Part shown: one piece after another, positions 9,531 through 19,648 of the stretch
Numbering within the stretch: position 1 is the first letter of the stretch
Layout: every line of letters starts with the position of its first letter
NCBI RefSeq assembly: GCF_008107625.1
Contig: NZ_SDKK01000019.1
Coordinates: forward strand, 1-64,000
From: Zoogloea oleivorans
Lineage (GTDB): Bacteria > Pseudomonadota > Gammaproteobacteria > Burkholderiales > Rhodocyclaceae
DNA length: 64,000 bases
Direction: 5' to 3'
Made by a program: the position numbers and the translations under genes
The notes under the pieces: model-generated
Database searches by the model: none
What the model saw: only the letters and a program-made list of their open reading frames with translations
What the model was told of the DNA's origin: nothing

Positions 9531-10723
9531 CAGTTCAGGGACTGCATGACAAAACCACTCGCCAGGCGGCGGGCACGCTGGTCCGCCTCGAGCACAATCT
9601 CGAGGGAGTTTGCAGCCTGCGACTCGACAGCGTCGAGCGTCGCGGCAATCACCCCGGCAATGCGGTCAAAGCCGAGCTTGCCGTCCAGGAAGCTGGCAAC
9701 CGCCACTTCGTTGGCCGCATTCAACACAGCAGGTGCAATCCCACCGGCCTCCAAAGCCCGGTAGGCATGGGCCAGGCACGGGAAGCGCTGAAAATCCGGC
9801 CGCTCGAAGTCGAGCTGCCCGATCGCAAACAGATCGAGTGGCTGCACGCCCGAATCCACCCGCTCGGGATACGCCATTGCATGTGCTATCGGCGTTCGCA
9901 TGTCAGGGTTGCCCAACTGCGCAATCACCGAGCCATCCACGTAGGCGACCATGGAATGAATGACGCTTTGAGGATGAATGACCACCTCGATCCGCTCGGC
10001 CGGCACGCCAAACAGCCAGTGGGCTTCGATCACCTCCAGCCCCTTGTTCATCATCGTTGCCGAATCCACGGAAATCTTCCGACCCATGACCCAGTTCGGA
10101 TGGGCACAGGCCATTTCCGGCGTCACTGCGGAGAGTTCTTCGAGGGGTTTGCGACGGAATGGCCCCCCCGATGCGGTCAGGAGAATCCGGGTAACACCAT
10201 AACCTTCATCGCCACGTCGAAAATCAGCCGGCAAGGCCTGGAAAATCGCGTTGTGTTCGCTGTCGATGGGCAGAAGCGTCGCACCATTGGCCACCACCTC
10301 CTGCACGAACAAGGCCCCGGACATCACCAGGGCTTCCTTGTTTGCCAGCAAAATACGCTTTCCGGCCTTGGCGGCCGCAAGCGCCGGCACCAGGCCGGCA
10401 GCACCAACAATTGCCGCCATCACCATGTCGACTTCCGGTGCCGAAGCAACGGCGGCCAGCGCTGCACTACCGGACAGCACTTCGGTGCAACATCCCGCTT
10501 CGTCGAGCAGGCCTTGCAGACGCGCTGCGTCCTCAGGCAGGTCGAGCACGGCATAAGCAGGCCGATGGTGCCGACATTGTGCGAACAGTTTGTCCACTTG
10601 CCGATGGGCTGTCAGCGCAAAAACCCCGTAGCGCTCCGGATGCCGTCCAACCACATCCAGGGTGCTCACGCCAATGGAGCCGGTCGCGCCCAATACCGTT
10701 ATGAGTTTCTTGCCTTGGGTCAT
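9530..10723 (-). CDS. dxr: 1-deoxy-D-xylulose-5-phosphate reductoisomerase
   Basis: 397 aa (E. coli 398). It converts DXP to 2-C-methyl-D-erythritol 4-phosphate with NADPH, the committed step of the MEP isoprenoid pathway. The N-terminal Rossmann motif is GATGSIG (residues 12-18). Catalytic-domain motifs include [24 protein letters not shown] and [21 protein letters not shown]. It sits three bases after cdsA and overlaps rseP by one. Isoprenoid supply feeds UppS, encoded two genes upstream. Confidence 0.97.
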   Translation of the reverse strand: MTQGKKLITVLGATGSIGVSTLDVVGRHPERYGVFALTAHRQVDKLFAQCRHHRPAYAVLDLPEDAARLQGLLDEAGCCTEVLSGSAALAAVASAPEVDMVMAAIVGAAGLVPALAAAKAGKRILLANKEALVMSGALFVQEVVANGATLLPIDSEHNAIFQALPADFRRGDEGYGVTRILLTASGGPFRRKPLEELSAVTPEMACAHPNWVMGRKISVDSATMMNKGLEVIEAHWLFGVPAERIEVVIHPQSVIHSMVAYVDGSVIAQLGNPDMRTPIAHAMAYPERVDSGVQPLDLFAIGQLDFERPDFQRFPCLAHAYRALEAGGIAPAVLNAANEVAVASFLDGKLGFDRIAGVIAATLDAVESQAANSLEIVLEADQRARRLASGFVMQSLN

Positions 10724-10726
10724 GAC

Positions 10727-11554
10727 TTATCGGGCTATCCAGAGAACAAGCAATCCAGCCATCGGCAGGGTCGACGTCAGGCTGTCGATACGATCGAGGA
10801 CACCACCGTGGCCCGGAAGCAAGGTGCCGCTATCCTTGACCCCCGCCTGCCGTTTCACCAGGGATTCAAACAGATCACCAACAATGCTGACAGCGGTGAA
10901 ACCCAGCAAGGCAGGAATAATGACAGGAAGTCCGCCGATGGCGGCCGTGAAATGCCCCAGATAGGGAAGGCAGACAAGACCGTAAATAACCACCCCGAGC
11001 GCTGCGCCATACGCCCCCTCCCAGCTCTTGCCGGGACTGATCGAGGGAGCCAGCTTGCGACGCCCGAAAGCCCGGCCAGTGAAATAAGCCGAAATATCTG
11101 CAATCCAGACCGCAGCCATGACGCCCAGCAACAACCAGGGACTCAGCAGCCTCAAGTGGGCGATGGCCAGACTCGGCGGCAGCAGCAGGACCAGACCGAC
11201 CAGTGCAGCAGCTCCGGCACCCGGCAGTTGCCATTTCGCCCGCAACCAAAACGGCACGCAGGCCAGCCAGAACAAGGCACTGACGGCATAAACCGGGGCC
11301 AGTCCAAAGGGGGCCACAGTCGCCTCCCGATGCAGTCCGGCAACCATGCCGCCAGCCATGCAAAGGGCGCCAAGAAGGAAAGCGTAAATCCGGCGTTTGG
11401 TCGCCGAAAAGCCGACCATCGCAGCCCACTCGCCGGCCGCGATGCCACAAATGATGGAAGCGAACCCCAGCCAGGCGAGGGCTGGCAACAAAAAGAGCGC
11501 CGCCAGCAAACCGACAAGAAGGACCAGCGCGGTAATGACCCGCGCCTTAAGCAT
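10727..11554 (-). CDS. cdsA: Phosphatidate cytidylyltransferase
   Basis: 275 aa polytopic membrane enzyme that makes CDP-diacylglycerol from phosphatidic acid and CTP, the branch point for phospholipids. The C-terminal part shows the full family signature, SLVKRQAGVKDSGTLLPG followed by HGGVLDRIDS, and SPGKSWEGAYG before it. About eight hydrophobic segments cover residues 5-215. I start at the ATG at 11554 (MLKARVITALVLLVG), which overlaps the end of uppS by eight bases. The open frame continues upstream inside uppS, but that part is not CdsA-like. Confidence 0.95.
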   Translation of the reverse strand: MLKARVITALVLLVGLLAALFLLPALAWLGFASIICGIAAGEWAAMVGFSATKRRIYAFLLGALCMAGGMVAGLHREATVAPFGLAPVYAVSALFWLACVPFWLRAKWQLPGAGAAALVGLVLLLPPSLAIAHLRLLSPWLLLGVMAAVWIADISAYFTGRAFGRRKLAPSISPGKSWEGAYGAALGVVIYGLVCLPYLGHFTAAIGGLPVIIPALLGFTAVSIVGDLFESLVKRQAGVKDSGTLLPGHGGVLDRIDSLTSTLPMAGLLVLWIAR

Positions 11555-12329
11555 GATCGGAAGGGTCGGACTTGTCGGAGACGAGTTGTTCGCTCGTCCG
11601 CCCAAAGCGGCGCTCACGCTGCTGATAAGAGGAAATGGCTTCATCCAGCGCAGCCTCGCCAAACTCCGGCCAAAGCTTGTCGGTGAAGTAAAGCTCCGAA
11701 TAGGCGAGTTGCCAGAGCAGGAAATTACTGATGCGCTGCTCACCGCCCGTGCGGATGAAGAGATCCGGCTCAGGGCTGAAGCTCAGCGCCAGGTGGGGAA
11801 CCAGATCTTCTTCGGCAAAAGCACCGGGAACCCCCGGCGCCGCCGTCATCATCTTGCCGATGGCCTGCATGATGTCCCAGCGACCGCCATAATTGGCGCA
11901 GATCGTCAGGTTCATCGCAGTGTTGCCTGCGGTTTGCGCCTCGGCATCCCGAATGAGATCCACGAGCGGCTTGTCGAAACGCTCAAGATCGCCAACCACC
12001 CGCAGACGGATGTTGTTGCGGTGAATCCGCTCGATCTCGGCCTTCAGTGACTTCACAAACAACTGCATCAGGAAGGACACTTCATCCTTCGGCCGACGCC
12101 AGTTTTCGGAACTGAAAGCGAAAACGGTCAGGTATTCGACACCACGATCCAGGCAGGTTCGAATGACCTCCCGGAGGGAGTCGACTCCCTTGGCATGACC
12201 GGCAACCCGCGGCAGCAGGCGCTTGCGCGCCCAACGCCCGTTGCCGTCCATGATTATCGCGATATGCCGCGGGACTTTAGCAGCCTCGGGTACACTCCGA
12301 GTAGAGCTGAGAAACGGCAATCGCACCAT
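11547..12329 (-). CDS. uppS: Undecaprenyl diphosphate synthase
   Basis: 260 aa cis-prenyltransferase that adds eight isopentenyl units to farnesyl diphosphate. The product is the C55 lipid carrier for peptidoglycan and O-antigen. The catalytic Asp is D28 in IAIIMDGNGRWARKR; later motifs include VEYLTVFAFSSENWRRP and the LFIRTGGEQRISNFLLWQ end. The N-terminus has about ten more residues than the E. coli enzyme. It lies 50 bases after frr and overlaps cdsA by eight bases. Confidence 0.97.
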   Translation of the reverse strand: MVRLPFLSSTRSVPEAAKVPRHIAIIMDGNGRWARKRLLPRVAGHAKGVDSLREVIRTCLDRGVEYLTVFAFSSENWRRPKDEVSFLMQLFVKSLKAEIERIHRNNIRLRVVGDLERFDKPLVDLIRDAEAQTAGNTAMNLTICANYGGRWDIMQAIGKMMTAAPGVPGAFAEEDLVPHLALSFSPEPDLFIRTGGEQRISNFLLWQLAYSELYFTDKLWPEFGEAALDEAISSYQQRERRFGRTSEQLVSDKSDPSDHA

Positions 12330-12379
12330 TATTGTGTCCGCCTGAAAGAAACCGGGAAAGCAAAAACCGACCGGGGTGG

Positions 12380-12937
12380 TCAGATCTGCATCAGCTCTTG
12401 TTCTTTCTGAGCGAGAAGCTTGTCGATTTCGATAATCGCCTTGTCGGTCAGCTTCTGGATGTCATCCTGAGCACGCCGTTCGTCGTCTTCGGAAATCGTC
12501 TTGGCCTTGAGGGCATCCTTCAGGGAGCCATTGGCGTCACGACGCAGATTGCGCACGGCAACCTTGGCGCCCTCACCTTCGGTCTTGACGACCTTGATGA
12601 GATCCTTGCGGCGCTCTTCTGTCAGAACCGGCATCGGCACGCGAATGATTTCGCCCTGCGATGCAGGATTCAGACCCAGATCGGAATCGCGAATCGCTTT
12701 CTCGACCTTGCCAACCATCGGCTTTTCCCACGGCTGAACGCCAATGGTACGCGCATCGATCAGGGTGACGTTTGCCACTTGGGTGATCGGCACGGGGTTG
12801 CCATAGTATTCAACCATGACGTGATCCAGAATGCCCACGTGAGCCCGGCCGGTACGCACTTTGGCGAGATCCAGCTTGAGGGACTCGATGGACCGCTGCA
12901 TCTTGTGTTCGGTAGTCTTCTTGAGCTCCGGAATCAT
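12380..12937 (-). CDS. frr: Ribosome recycling factor
   Basis: 185 aa, exactly the family's usual length. With EF-G it splits post-termination ribosomes. The sequence [20 protein letters not shown], the [13 protein letters not shown] motif and the C-terminal helical [23 protein letters not shown] run fit RRF throughout. The ATG at 12937 is preceded by GAGG at a suitable distance. An in-frame ATG 42 bases upstream overlaps pyrH and adds residues foreign to the family. The order rpsB-tsf-pyrH-frr is highly conserved in bacteria. Confidence 0.97.
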   Translation of the reverse strand: MIPELKKTTEHKMQRSIESLKLDLAKVRTGRAHVGILDHVMVEYYGNPVPITQVANVTLIDARTIGVQPWEKPMVGKVEKAIRDSDLGLNPASQGEIIRVPMPVLTEERRKDLIKVVKTEGEGAKVAVRNLRRDANGSLKDALKAKTISEDDERRAQDDIQKLTDKAIIEIDKLLAQKEQELMQI

Positions 12938-12947
12938 CGCTTCATCC

Positions 12948-13664
12948 TCAGCAATAAACCAGCGTACCCTCGTCTTCACCCATCACCACACGCTTCAGCG
13001 CGCCGCTCTTGAACAGGCTGAAAACGTTGATCGGCAAACGCTGATCGCGGCACAGGGCGAACGCAGTCGCATCCATTACCGCCAGATTTCGGGAGATCGC
13101 CTCATCAAAGGAGATCCGCTGAAAACGGGTCGCCGTTGGATCCTTTTTGGGATCCGCAGTATAAATACCATCTACCTTGGTCGCCTTCAACACGATATCG
13201 GCACCCATTTCGGAGCCCCGCAAGGCTGCGGCCGTATCGGTCGTAAAGAAGGGATTGCCGGTGCCGGCACCAAAAATGACGACGCGACCTTCTTCAAGGT
13301 AGCGAATCGCCTTTCCACGAATATACGGCTCGACCACCTGGTCGATCCGCAAGGCCGACTGAACGCGCGCATTGACCCCTGCGGCACGGAACGCATCCGC
13401 AAGAGCAATGGCGTTCATCACGGTGGCCAGCATCCCCATGTAATCGGCGGTGGCGCGATCCATACCGGATGCAGCCCCCGCCATTCCACGGAAGATATTC
13501 CCGCCGCCAATCACAATCCCGACTTCGACACCGATGCGGGTCACTTCGACCACATCATTGACGATACCGGCAACCACCTCGCGGTTGATACCGTAGGCGT
13601 CATCACCCATCAGGGCTTCGCCTGAGAGCTTGAGGAGAATGCGTTTGTAGGCGGGTTGACTCAT
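12948..13664 (-). CDS. pyrH: UMP kinase
   Basis: 238 aa, amino acid kinase family. It phosphorylates UMP to UDP, is hexameric, and is normally inhibited by UTP and activated by GTP. The motifs [13 protein letters not shown] (N-terminus), [13 protein letters not shown] and [18 protein letters not shown] are diagnostic, as is the C-terminal segment [18 protein letters not shown]. It lies 15 bases after tsf and 10 before frr. Confidence 0.97.
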   Translation of the reverse strand: MSQPAYKRILLKLSGEALMGDDAYGINREVVAGIVNDVVEVTRIGVEVGIVIGGGNIFRGMAGAASGMDRATADYMGMLATVMNAIALADAFRAAGVNARVQSALRIDQVVEPYIRGKAIRYLEEGRVVIFGAGTGNPFFTTDTAAALRGSEMGADIVLKATKVDGIYTADPKKDPTATRFQRISFDEAISRNLAVMDATAFALCRDQRLPINVFSLFKSGALKRVVMGEDEGTLVYC

Positions 13665-13679
13665 CGTTAGGAGACCTTC

Positions 13680-14576
13680 TTACTTCTGGGTGGCAGCAGC
13701 AGCCTGAGCGGCTACTTCAGCGGCAAAGTCGGTCACCTTTTTCTCGATGCCCTCACCAACGATGAACAGCGTGAAGCCGCCCACCGATGCGCCCTTGGCC
13801 TTCAGCAACTGGCTGACGGTCTGCTTGCCATCCTCGGCCTTCACGAAGACCTGATCCAGCAGCGTTACGTCCTTCAGGAACTTCTGGACGGTGCCTTCGG
13901 CGATCTTCTCGAGCATGGCTTCCGGCTTGCCGGCTTCGCGTGCCTTTTCGATGGCGATGCGACGCTCGACGTCCAGCAGCTCGGTCGGCACGCCGGAGGC
14001 GTCGAGGGACTTCGGCTTGGAAGCGGCAATGTGCATGGCCAGATCCTTGGCCAGCGCTTCTTCACCACCAACGAGGTCGATCAGCACGCCGATCTTCGAA
14101 CCACCGTGGATATAGTTGGCCACCGCGCCCTGGGCTTCCAGACGCACGAAGCGGCGGATGCTCAGGTTTTCACCGATCTTGCCGATCAGCGCTTTGCGGA
14201 TTTCCTCAACGCTCTGGCCATTCACTTCCAGGGCGGACAGGGCATCCACATCGGCGGGGTTTTTCGTGGCAACCAGTTCGGCGATGTTCTTGGTCAGCGC
14301 CAGGAAGTCGTCGTTCTTGGCAACGAAGTCGGTCTCACAATTCACTTCCACCATCGCGCCAAGCTTGGCGTCGGCAGAGATGTAGACACCAACCACGCCT
14401 TCGGCGGTCACGCGGGACGCGGCCTTGGAGGCCTTGTTGCCCAGCTTCACGCGCAGAATTTCTTCTGCCTTGGCCATGTCACCAGCAGCTTCGGACAGGG
14501 CCTTCTTGCATTCCATCATGGGCGCGTCAGTCTTCTCGCGCAGTTCCTTGACCATGCTTGCGGTAATTTCCGCCAT
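13680..14576 (-). CDS. tsf: Elongation factor Ts
   Basis: 298 aa, nucleotide exchange factor for EF-Tu. The N-terminal UBA-like domain contains [12 protein letters not shown], followed by the core domain motif [16 protein letters not shown]. The C-terminus includes [20 protein letters not shown]. Codon use is strongly biased to a few codons, as expected for an abundant translation factor. It is 40 bases after rpsB, with GGAG before the ATG. Confidence 0.98.
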   Translation of the reverse strand: MAEITASMVKELREKTDAPMMECKKALSEAAGDMAKAEEILRVKLGNKASKAASRVTAEGVVGVYISADAKLGAMVEVNCETDFVAKNDDFLALTKNIAELVATKNPADVDALSALEVNGQSVEEIRKALIGKIGENLSIRRFVRLEAQGAVANYIHGGSKIGVLIDLVGGEEALAKDLAMHIAASKPKSLDASGVPTELLDVERRIAIEKAREAGKPEAMLEKIAEGTVQKFLKDVTLLDQVFVKAEDGKQTVSQLLKAKGASVGGFTLFIVGEGIEKKVTDFAAEVAAQAAAATQK

Positions 14577-14616
14577 GCTTGCTCCTAGATAACTATTGGA
14601 TTGAATTCAGTCGGGC

Positions 14617-15372
14617 TCAGGCTTGCTGCTCTTCGCCGCTGTCTTCGACTTCCACAAACTCGTCGGAACCGGCCGCGACGAGGTCCTGGAGAACCTGGTT
14701 CTTGCCTTCCAGCACGGCATCAGCCACGCCACGAGCATACAGACGGATCGCACGGGAGGAGTCATCGTTACCCGGGATCACGAAATCCACGCCTTCGGGG
14801 GTGTGGTTGGTATCAACGATGGCAATAACCGGGATACCCAGCTTCTTGGCTTCGGTGATGGCAATCTTGTGGTAGCCGACGTCGATCACGAACAGGGCGT
14901 CAGGCAGGCCGTTGAGGTCCTTGATGCCGCCGAGGCTCTTTTGCAGCTTTTCGAGTTCGCGGGAAGCCATCAGGGCTTCTTTCTTGGACAGGCGCTCGAT
15001 GGAACCATCTTCCACCATGGCTTCCATGTCCTTCAGACGCTTGATCGAAACCTTGACGGTCTTGAAGTTGGTGAGCATGCCGCCCAGCCAGCGCTCGTCA
15101 ACGTAAGGCATGCCGGCGCGACGGGCTTCTTCAGCCACGATTTCGCGAGCCTGACGCTTGGTGCCAACACACATGACGGTACCGCGATTGGCCGCCAGCT
15201 TGCGCACGAAATCCATTGCCTCGTTGTACTTGACGAGGGTCTTTTCGAGGTTGACGATGTGAATCTTGTTGCGCTGACCAAAGATGTACGGCGCCATCTT
15301 CGGGTTCCAGAAACGGGTTTGGTGGCCGAAATGGACGCCCGCTTCGAGCATTTGACGCATGGTGACAGACAT
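14617..15372 (-). CDS. rpsB: 30S ribosomal protein S2
   Basis: 251 aa. [32 protein letters not shown] and the [11 protein letters not shown]-type segment (here [19 protein letters not shown]) identify S2, with a short acidic C-terminal tail. The ATG at 15372 has GGAG ten bases upstream; the long upstream open frame is non-coding leader. It is the first gene of the rpsB-tsf-pyrH series and is driven by the promoter at 15528-15557. Confidence 0.98.
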   Translation of the reverse strand: MSVTMRQMLEAGVHFGHQTRFWNPKMAPYIFGQRNKIHIVNLEKTLVKYNEAMDFVRKLAANRGTVMCVGTKRQAREIVAEEARRAGMPYVDERWLGGMLTNFKTVKVSIKRLKDMEAMVEDGSIERLSKKEALMASRELEKLQKSLGGIKDLNGLPDALFVIDVGYHKIAITEAKKLGIPVIAIVDTNHTPEGVDFVIPGNDDSSRAIRLYARGVADAVLEGKNQVLQDLVAAGSDEFVEVEDSGEEQQA

Positions 15373-15415
15373 TTGTTGACTCCGATACTGAGGTTTGACC
15401 GCCGCCCGACCTGCC

Positions 15416-15434
15416 GGTTTTGCCTTGCAAAACC
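15416..15434 (-). promoter_or_regulatory. Hairpin in the rpsB leader
   Basis: A perfect 8-bp stem (GGTTTTGC / GCAAAACC) with a three-base loop lies in the untranslated leader, 44 bases before the rpsB start. Leaders of rpsB are the target of S2 autoregulation in gammaproteobacteria. Whether this hairpin serves that role here is inference; no T run follows, so it is not a standard terminator. Confidence 0.35.
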
Positions 15435-15527
15435 TGGCTACGCCTCGAATCTCCGCCAAGGAAATCCGCCGGACCCCAATGGGCCGGACGTGTGAATTTT
15501 GCCTGACACATGCCAGACAAGCCGCCG

Positions 15528-15557
15528 AGTATATCAGCAACCGGACTATTCCCTCAA
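15528..15557 (-). promoter_or_regulatory. Sigma70-type promoter of rpsB-tsf
   Basis: On the minus strand TTGAGG (15557-15552) is followed after 18 bases by TATACT (15533-15528). This places transcription start near 15521, with a leader of about 150 bases before rpsB. The opposite strand of the 289-base gap to map holds only a weaker candidate for map (TTGCCG at 15600, 17-base spacer, TAGCCT at 15623). Confidence 0.6.
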
Positions 15558-15661
15558 GACCGGCCAGCAGCCTCATTGTGCGCCGGCACATCGGCCGCAT
15601 TGCCGGCAAAGGCGGCTTGCGCTAGCCTAAAGGGCTCAAAACCCCACAAGATCATGCCCCC

Positions 15662-16474
15662 ATGAGCGTAACCATAAAGACGCCGGAAGAAATCGAAAAA
15701 ATGCGTATCGCGGGCCGTCTCGGCTCGGAGGTTCTCGATTACATCACTCCCTTCGTCAAGCCGGGCGTCACGACCGCCGAGCTCGACAAGCTTTGCCATG
15801 ACTACATGGTAGAGGTCCAAGGTTGCATTCCTGCACCGCTGAACTATGCACCGCCGGGCTACAAGCCCTACCCCAAGTCGATCTGCACCTCGATCAACCA
15901 TCAGGTTTGCCATGGCGTGCCGAGTGACAAGGCGCTCAAAAAGGGCGACATCGTCAATCTGGACATCACAGTCATCAAGGACGGCTACCACGGGGACACC
16001 AGCCGGATGTTCATCGTCGGCGACGGCAGCATCCTCGCCAAGCGCCTGTGCCAGGTGACCTACGAGTGCCTGTGGATCGGCATCGCCCAGGTGAAGCCCG
16101 GCGCCCATCTGGGGGACATCGGTCACGCCATCCAGAAGCACGCCGAAGGCAACGGATTCTCGGTAGTGCGCGAGTTCTGCGGACACGGCATCGGCGCCAA
16201 CTTCCATGAAGATCCGCAGGTTCTGCATTACGGCAAGGCCGGCACCGGCATCGAACTCAAGCCCGGCATGATCTTCACCATCGAGCCGATGATCAACGCC
16301 GGCAAGGCTGCAATCTCCGAGCTTCCCGATGGCTGGACCATCATTACCCGCGACCGCAGCCTGTCGGCCCAGTGGGAACACATGATTCTCGTCACGGAAA
16401 CCGGCGTGGAAGTTCTCACCCTGTCGGCTGGCGCCCCGCCCCGCCCGGACATCGTCGCCAACCTTCTGCCCTGA
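15662..16474 (+). CDS. map: Methionine aminopeptidase type I
   Basis: 270 aa. It removes the initiator Met from nascent proteins after deformylation. The pita-bread fold metal ligands are visible: D and D in VNLDITVIKDGYHGDTSRMF, His in GHGIGANFHEDPQV, Glu in IEPMINAG and the final Glu in WEHMILVTETG. There is no N-terminal zinc-finger extension, so it is the short bacterial form. It is divergent from rpsB and 31 bases ahead of glnD. Confidence 0.97.
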   Translation: MSVTIKTPEEIEKMRIAGRLGSEVLDYITPFVKPGVTTAELDKLCHDYMVEVQGCIPAPLNYAPPGYKPYPKSICTSINHQVCHGVPSDKALKKGDIVNLDITVIKDGYHGDTSRMFIVGDGSILAKRLCQVTYECLWIGIAQVKPGAHLGDIGHAIQKHAEGNGFSVVREFCGHGIGANFHEDPQVLHYGKAGTGIELKPGMIFTIEPMINAGKAAISELPDGWTIITRDRSLSAQWEHMILVTETGVEVLTLSAGAPPRPDIVANLLP

Positions 16475-16505
16475 GCCCGTCAGCGTAAAGCTGAGCGCCT
16501 GAAAA

Positions 16506-19097
16506 ATGTCCGATATCGCGCCCGTCATCCCGCTTGATGCAGCCCGTGAGCTGATCACGCGTTACAAGACCCGCCTGAAAAGCGGCGGAGAAGCCCTGCG
16601 GGTCTCCTACGAAAGCCGCCCCCTGACGGACCCGCTGCTGAAAGGTCGCTCCCACCTGGTCGATGGCGTACTGCGCGAACTCTGGAAGGATTTCGACCTG
16701 CCCGCCTCGGCAGCCCTGGTGGCCGTCGGCGGCTATGGTCGCGAAGAGCTGTTTCCCTGCTCAGACGTGGACCTGCTTTTTCTTCTTGCAGACCAACCGG
16801 ACGAAGACCTCAGCGAGCGCCTGACCCAGATGATCGGACTGATCTGGGACATTGGGCTCGACATCGGACACAGCGTGCGCACCGCCGAGGAATGCCTGGA
16901 AGAGGCAGCCCTCGACGTGACCGTCATGACCAACCTGCTCGAGGCCCGCTTTCTGTGCGGCAACGCACCGCTGTTCGGACACGTCGTGACGAGCCTGCGC
17001 AGCCAGATCAACCCCGGCCAGTTCTTCAAGGCGAAACGACTGGAGCAGGAACAGCGCTACACCCGTCACAACGAAACCCCCTACTCCCTCGAACCCAACT
17101 GCAAGGAAAGCCCCGGCGGCCTGCGCGACTTGCAGGTCATCGGCTGGATCAGCCGCGCCGCCGGCTTCGGCACCCACTGGCGCGATCTGGCCAAGCACCA
17201 GCTGATTACCGACGAGGAAGCCACCGAACTGCGCGAACTGGAGCGCTTTCTGCAGCACGTCCGCATCCGCCTGCATCACATGACCGGGCGTCGTGAAGAC
17301 CGTGTGCTCTTCGACCACCAGGAAAAACTCGCCCGCAAGTTCGGCTATGCCCCCACCGAGGCCCGCCGGGCGTCTGAAGTTTTCATGCAGGAGTATTACC
17401 GCACAGCCAAGAAGGTCACCCAGCTCAACACCATTCTGCTGCTGAATTTCGGCGTCGAGTTTTTCCCCAATCGCTATCCTGCAGCCATCAATATCAACGA
17501 GCGCTTCCAGTGCGTACGCGAAATGCTCGACGTGCGTGACGAAGGCGTCTTCGACCGCCACCCGAGCGCGCTCCTCGAATGCTTCCTGCTGCTTGAGCAA
17601 CGCTCCGAGCTGAAGGGCATGACCGCCCGCACACTGCGCGCCCTGTGGCGCGGCCGCAAGCTGATCAACGCCGAATTTCGCCAAAACCCGGCCAACCGGG
17701 CACTTTTTCTGCGTATTCTTCAGCAAAAGCGCGGCGTCGTGCATGAACTGCGGCGGATGAACCAGTACGGAATCCTGAGCTTCTACCTGCCGGCCTGGCG
17801 ACGCATCGTCGGCCAGATGCAGCATGACCTCTTCCATGTTTACACGGTTGACCAGCACATCCTGCAGGTCGTGCGCAACGTGCGGCGCCTCATGGTTGCC
17901 GAGCACGCCCACGAATACCCGCTGCTCACGCGTCTGTGCACCGGCTTTGAAAAACCGTGGCTGATCTACATTGCCGCCCTTTTCCATGACATCGCCAAAG
18001 GCCGGGGCGGCGACCACTCCCGGCTCGGCATGAAGGACGCCCGCGACTTCTGCGAATCCCACGGGCTTGAAGAAGCGGACACCGACCTGGTCGAATGGCT
18101 GGTGGGAAATCATCTGTCCATGTCGAACGTGGCGCAAAAACAGGATCTCTCCGACCTCGAAGTGATCCGCCGTTTCGCCACCGTCGCCAAAACCGAACGC
18201 CAGCTCACCGCCCTGTACATCCTGACCCACTCGGATATCCGCGGCACCAGCCCGAAGGTCTGGAATGGCTGGAAGGGCAAGCTGCTGGAAGACCTGTTTT
18301 TCGCTACCCAGCGCCTCCTCCGCGGCGCAACGCCCCAGCAGGCCCTCGGCACTCCCATTCGCCAGGACGATGCCCGCAATCTGCTGCGCTACTACGGCCT
18401 GCGACCGGCCACTGAAGACGCCCTGTGGGATCAGCTCGACACGGTTTACTTCCTGCGTCACGACGCCGAAGAAATCGCCTGGCATGCCCGCACGCTGTAC
18501 TACCGCGTGAACGCCGAGGAGCCGGTCGTCAAGGCACGCCTCAGCCAGGTGAGCGAAGGCCTGCAGGTGATGGTTTACATGAAGGACCAGAAGGATCTCT
18601 TCGTACGCCTGTGCGGCTTCTTCAGCCGACTGGGCTTCTCCATCGCCGACGCCAAGATCCACACCACCCGCCACGGCTATGCGCTGGACAGTTTCGTGCT
18701 GCTCGATCCGGGCCAGGAAGTGCATTACCGGGACTTCATCAACCTGCTCGAACACGACCTCACCGAGCGCCTGCACAGCAACGCCCCCACAGACCAGCCG
18801 GCCAGCGGTCGCGTATCGCGGGAAGTCAGGCACTTCCCGATCACACCAGAGGTCAACATCCGCCCGGACGAGCGGGGCCTGCACTACATCATGTCGGTAA
18901 CAGCCGCCGATCGGCCCGGCCTGCTGTTTGGTGTTGCCGAAACGCTGGTCGAATACGGTATCAACCTGCATACCGCCAAAATCGCCACCCTCGGCGAACG
19001 GGTCGAGGATACCTTCCTGATCAGCGGCCCGAGCCTGTCCCAGGACGCCCAGGTGCTGAAGATCGAATCAGACCTGCTGGAAAAGCTGACGGTGTAA
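16506..19097 (+). CDS. glnD: PII uridylyltransferase / uridylyl-removing enzyme
   Basis: 863 aa bifunctional nitrogen sensor. It uridylylates PII proteins when glutamine is low and removes UMP when glutamine is high. Domains in order: nucleotidyltransferase with GGYGRE (75-80) and the Asp pair D87/D89 in SDVDLLFLL; HD hydrolase domain with HDIAKGRGGDHS around residue 495; and two ACT domains at the C-terminus (about 690-770 and 797-863) that bind glutamine. Length and motif set are complete, so both activities are expected. The PII targets are not in the window. Confidence 0.97.
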   Translation: MSDIAPVIPLDAARELITRYKTRLKSGGEALRVSYESRPLTDPLLKGRSHLVDGVLRELWKDFDLPASAALVAVGGYGREELFPCSDVDLLFLLADQPDEDLSERLTQMIGLIWDIGLDIGHSVRTAEECLEEAALDVTVMTNLLEARFLCGNAPLFGHVVTSLRSQINPGQFFKAKRLEQEQRYTRHNETPYSLEPNCKESPGGLRDLQVIGWISRAAGFGTHWRDLAKHQLITDEEATELRELERFLQHVRIRLHHMTGRREDRVLFDHQEKLARKFGYAPTEARRASEVFMQEYYRTAKKVTQLNTILLLNFGVEFFPNRYPAAININERFQCVREMLDVRDEGVFDRHPSALLECFLLLEQRSELKGMTARTLRALWRGRKLINAEFRQNPANRALFLRILQQKRGVVHELRRMNQYGILSFYLPAWRRIVGQMQHDLFHVYTVDQHILQVVRNVRRLMVAEHAHEYPLLTRLCTGFEKPWLIYIAALFHDIAKGRGGDHSRLGMKDARDFCESHGLEEADTDLVEWLVGNHLSMSNVAQKQDLSDLEVIRRFATVAKTERQLTALYILTHSDIRGTSPKVWNGWKGKLLEDLFFATQRLLRGATPQQALGTPIRQDDARNLLRYYGLRPATEDALWDQLDTVYFLRHDAEEIAWHARTLYYRVNAEEPVVKARLSQVSEGLQVMVYMKDQKDLFVRLCGFFSRLGFSIADAKIHTTRHGYALDSFVLLDPGQEVHYRDFINLLEHDLTERLHSNAPTDQPASGRVSREVRHFPITPEVNIRPDERGLHYIMSVTAADRPGLLFGVAETLVEYGINLHTAKIATLGERVEDTFLISGPSLSQDAQVLKIESDLLEKLTV

Positions 19098-19104
19098 GCC
19101 AACC

Positions 19105-19128
19105 CGGCCGACGTTCAGTCGTCGGCCG
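19105..19128. terminator. Hairpin between convergent glnD and def
   Basis: A perfect 8-bp stem (CGGCCGAC 19105-19112 / GTCGGCCG 19121-19128) with an 8-base loop lies eight bases past the glnD stop and includes the def stop codon. Neither strand has a clear T run, so it may block or stabilise transcript ends rather than act as a standard intrinsic terminator. Confidence 0.4.
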
Positions 19129-19648
19129 CCACCGAACCATCGGGAAACAACACCTCGGTGTAGCCGAAGCGGGAAAAATCGCGCACCCGCATCGGATACA
19201 GGATGCCGTCCAGGTGATCGCATTCGTGCTGAACGACCCGGGCATGAAAACCTGTGGCAATGCGATCAATCGGCTCACCGTCCGCATCGAAGCCGGTGTA
19301 ACGCAGATGCGTCCACCGCGGCACCCAGCCACGCAGACCGGGAACTGACAGACACCCCTCCCAGCCCCCCTCTTCCTCGTGCGTCACCGGCATCAGCACC
19401 GGATTGATCAACACCGTATCCGGCACGGCGGAAGCATCCGGATAACGCGGACTCGGCCCGCCACCAAAAATCACCACCCGCAGATCGACACCGATCTGCG
19501 GTGCTGCCAGACCGGCACCGCTCAACTCACGCATCGTGTCGCGCATGTCCTCGATCAGCGCAGCCAGCGCCGGGGTACCGAAATCGTCGACCAGCTGCGC
19601 CTTTCTCATCAAGCGCGGATCGCCCATGCGAAGGACGTCGCGAATCAT
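19115..19648 (-). CDS. def: Peptide deformylase
   Basis: 177 aa metallo-enzyme that removes the formyl group from nascent polypeptides. All three motifs are intact: G44-AGLAAPQIG-53, E97-GCLS-101 (metal ligand C99) and H141-ECDH-145. It is not next to fmt, where the main bacterial deformylase gene usually lies, so it may be a second copy. It is convergent with glnD and overlaps the phosphorylase gene by four bases (ATGA). Confidence 0.94.
   Translation of the reverse strand: MIRDVLRMGDPRLMRKAQLVDDFGTPALAALIEDMRDTMRELSGAGLAAPQIGVDLRVVIFGGGPSPRYPDASAVPDTVLINPVLMPVTHEEEGGWEGCLSVPGLRGWVPRWTHLRYTGFDADGEPIDRIATGFHARVVQHECDHLDGILYPMRVRDFSRFGYTEVLFPDGSVAADD

Noticed and set aside
16761-18971. 736-codon open frame opposite glnD, and a similar 690-codon frame opposite typA at 20389-22461
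   Set aside because: Both are fully covered by well-supported genes, and their translations resemble no known family.
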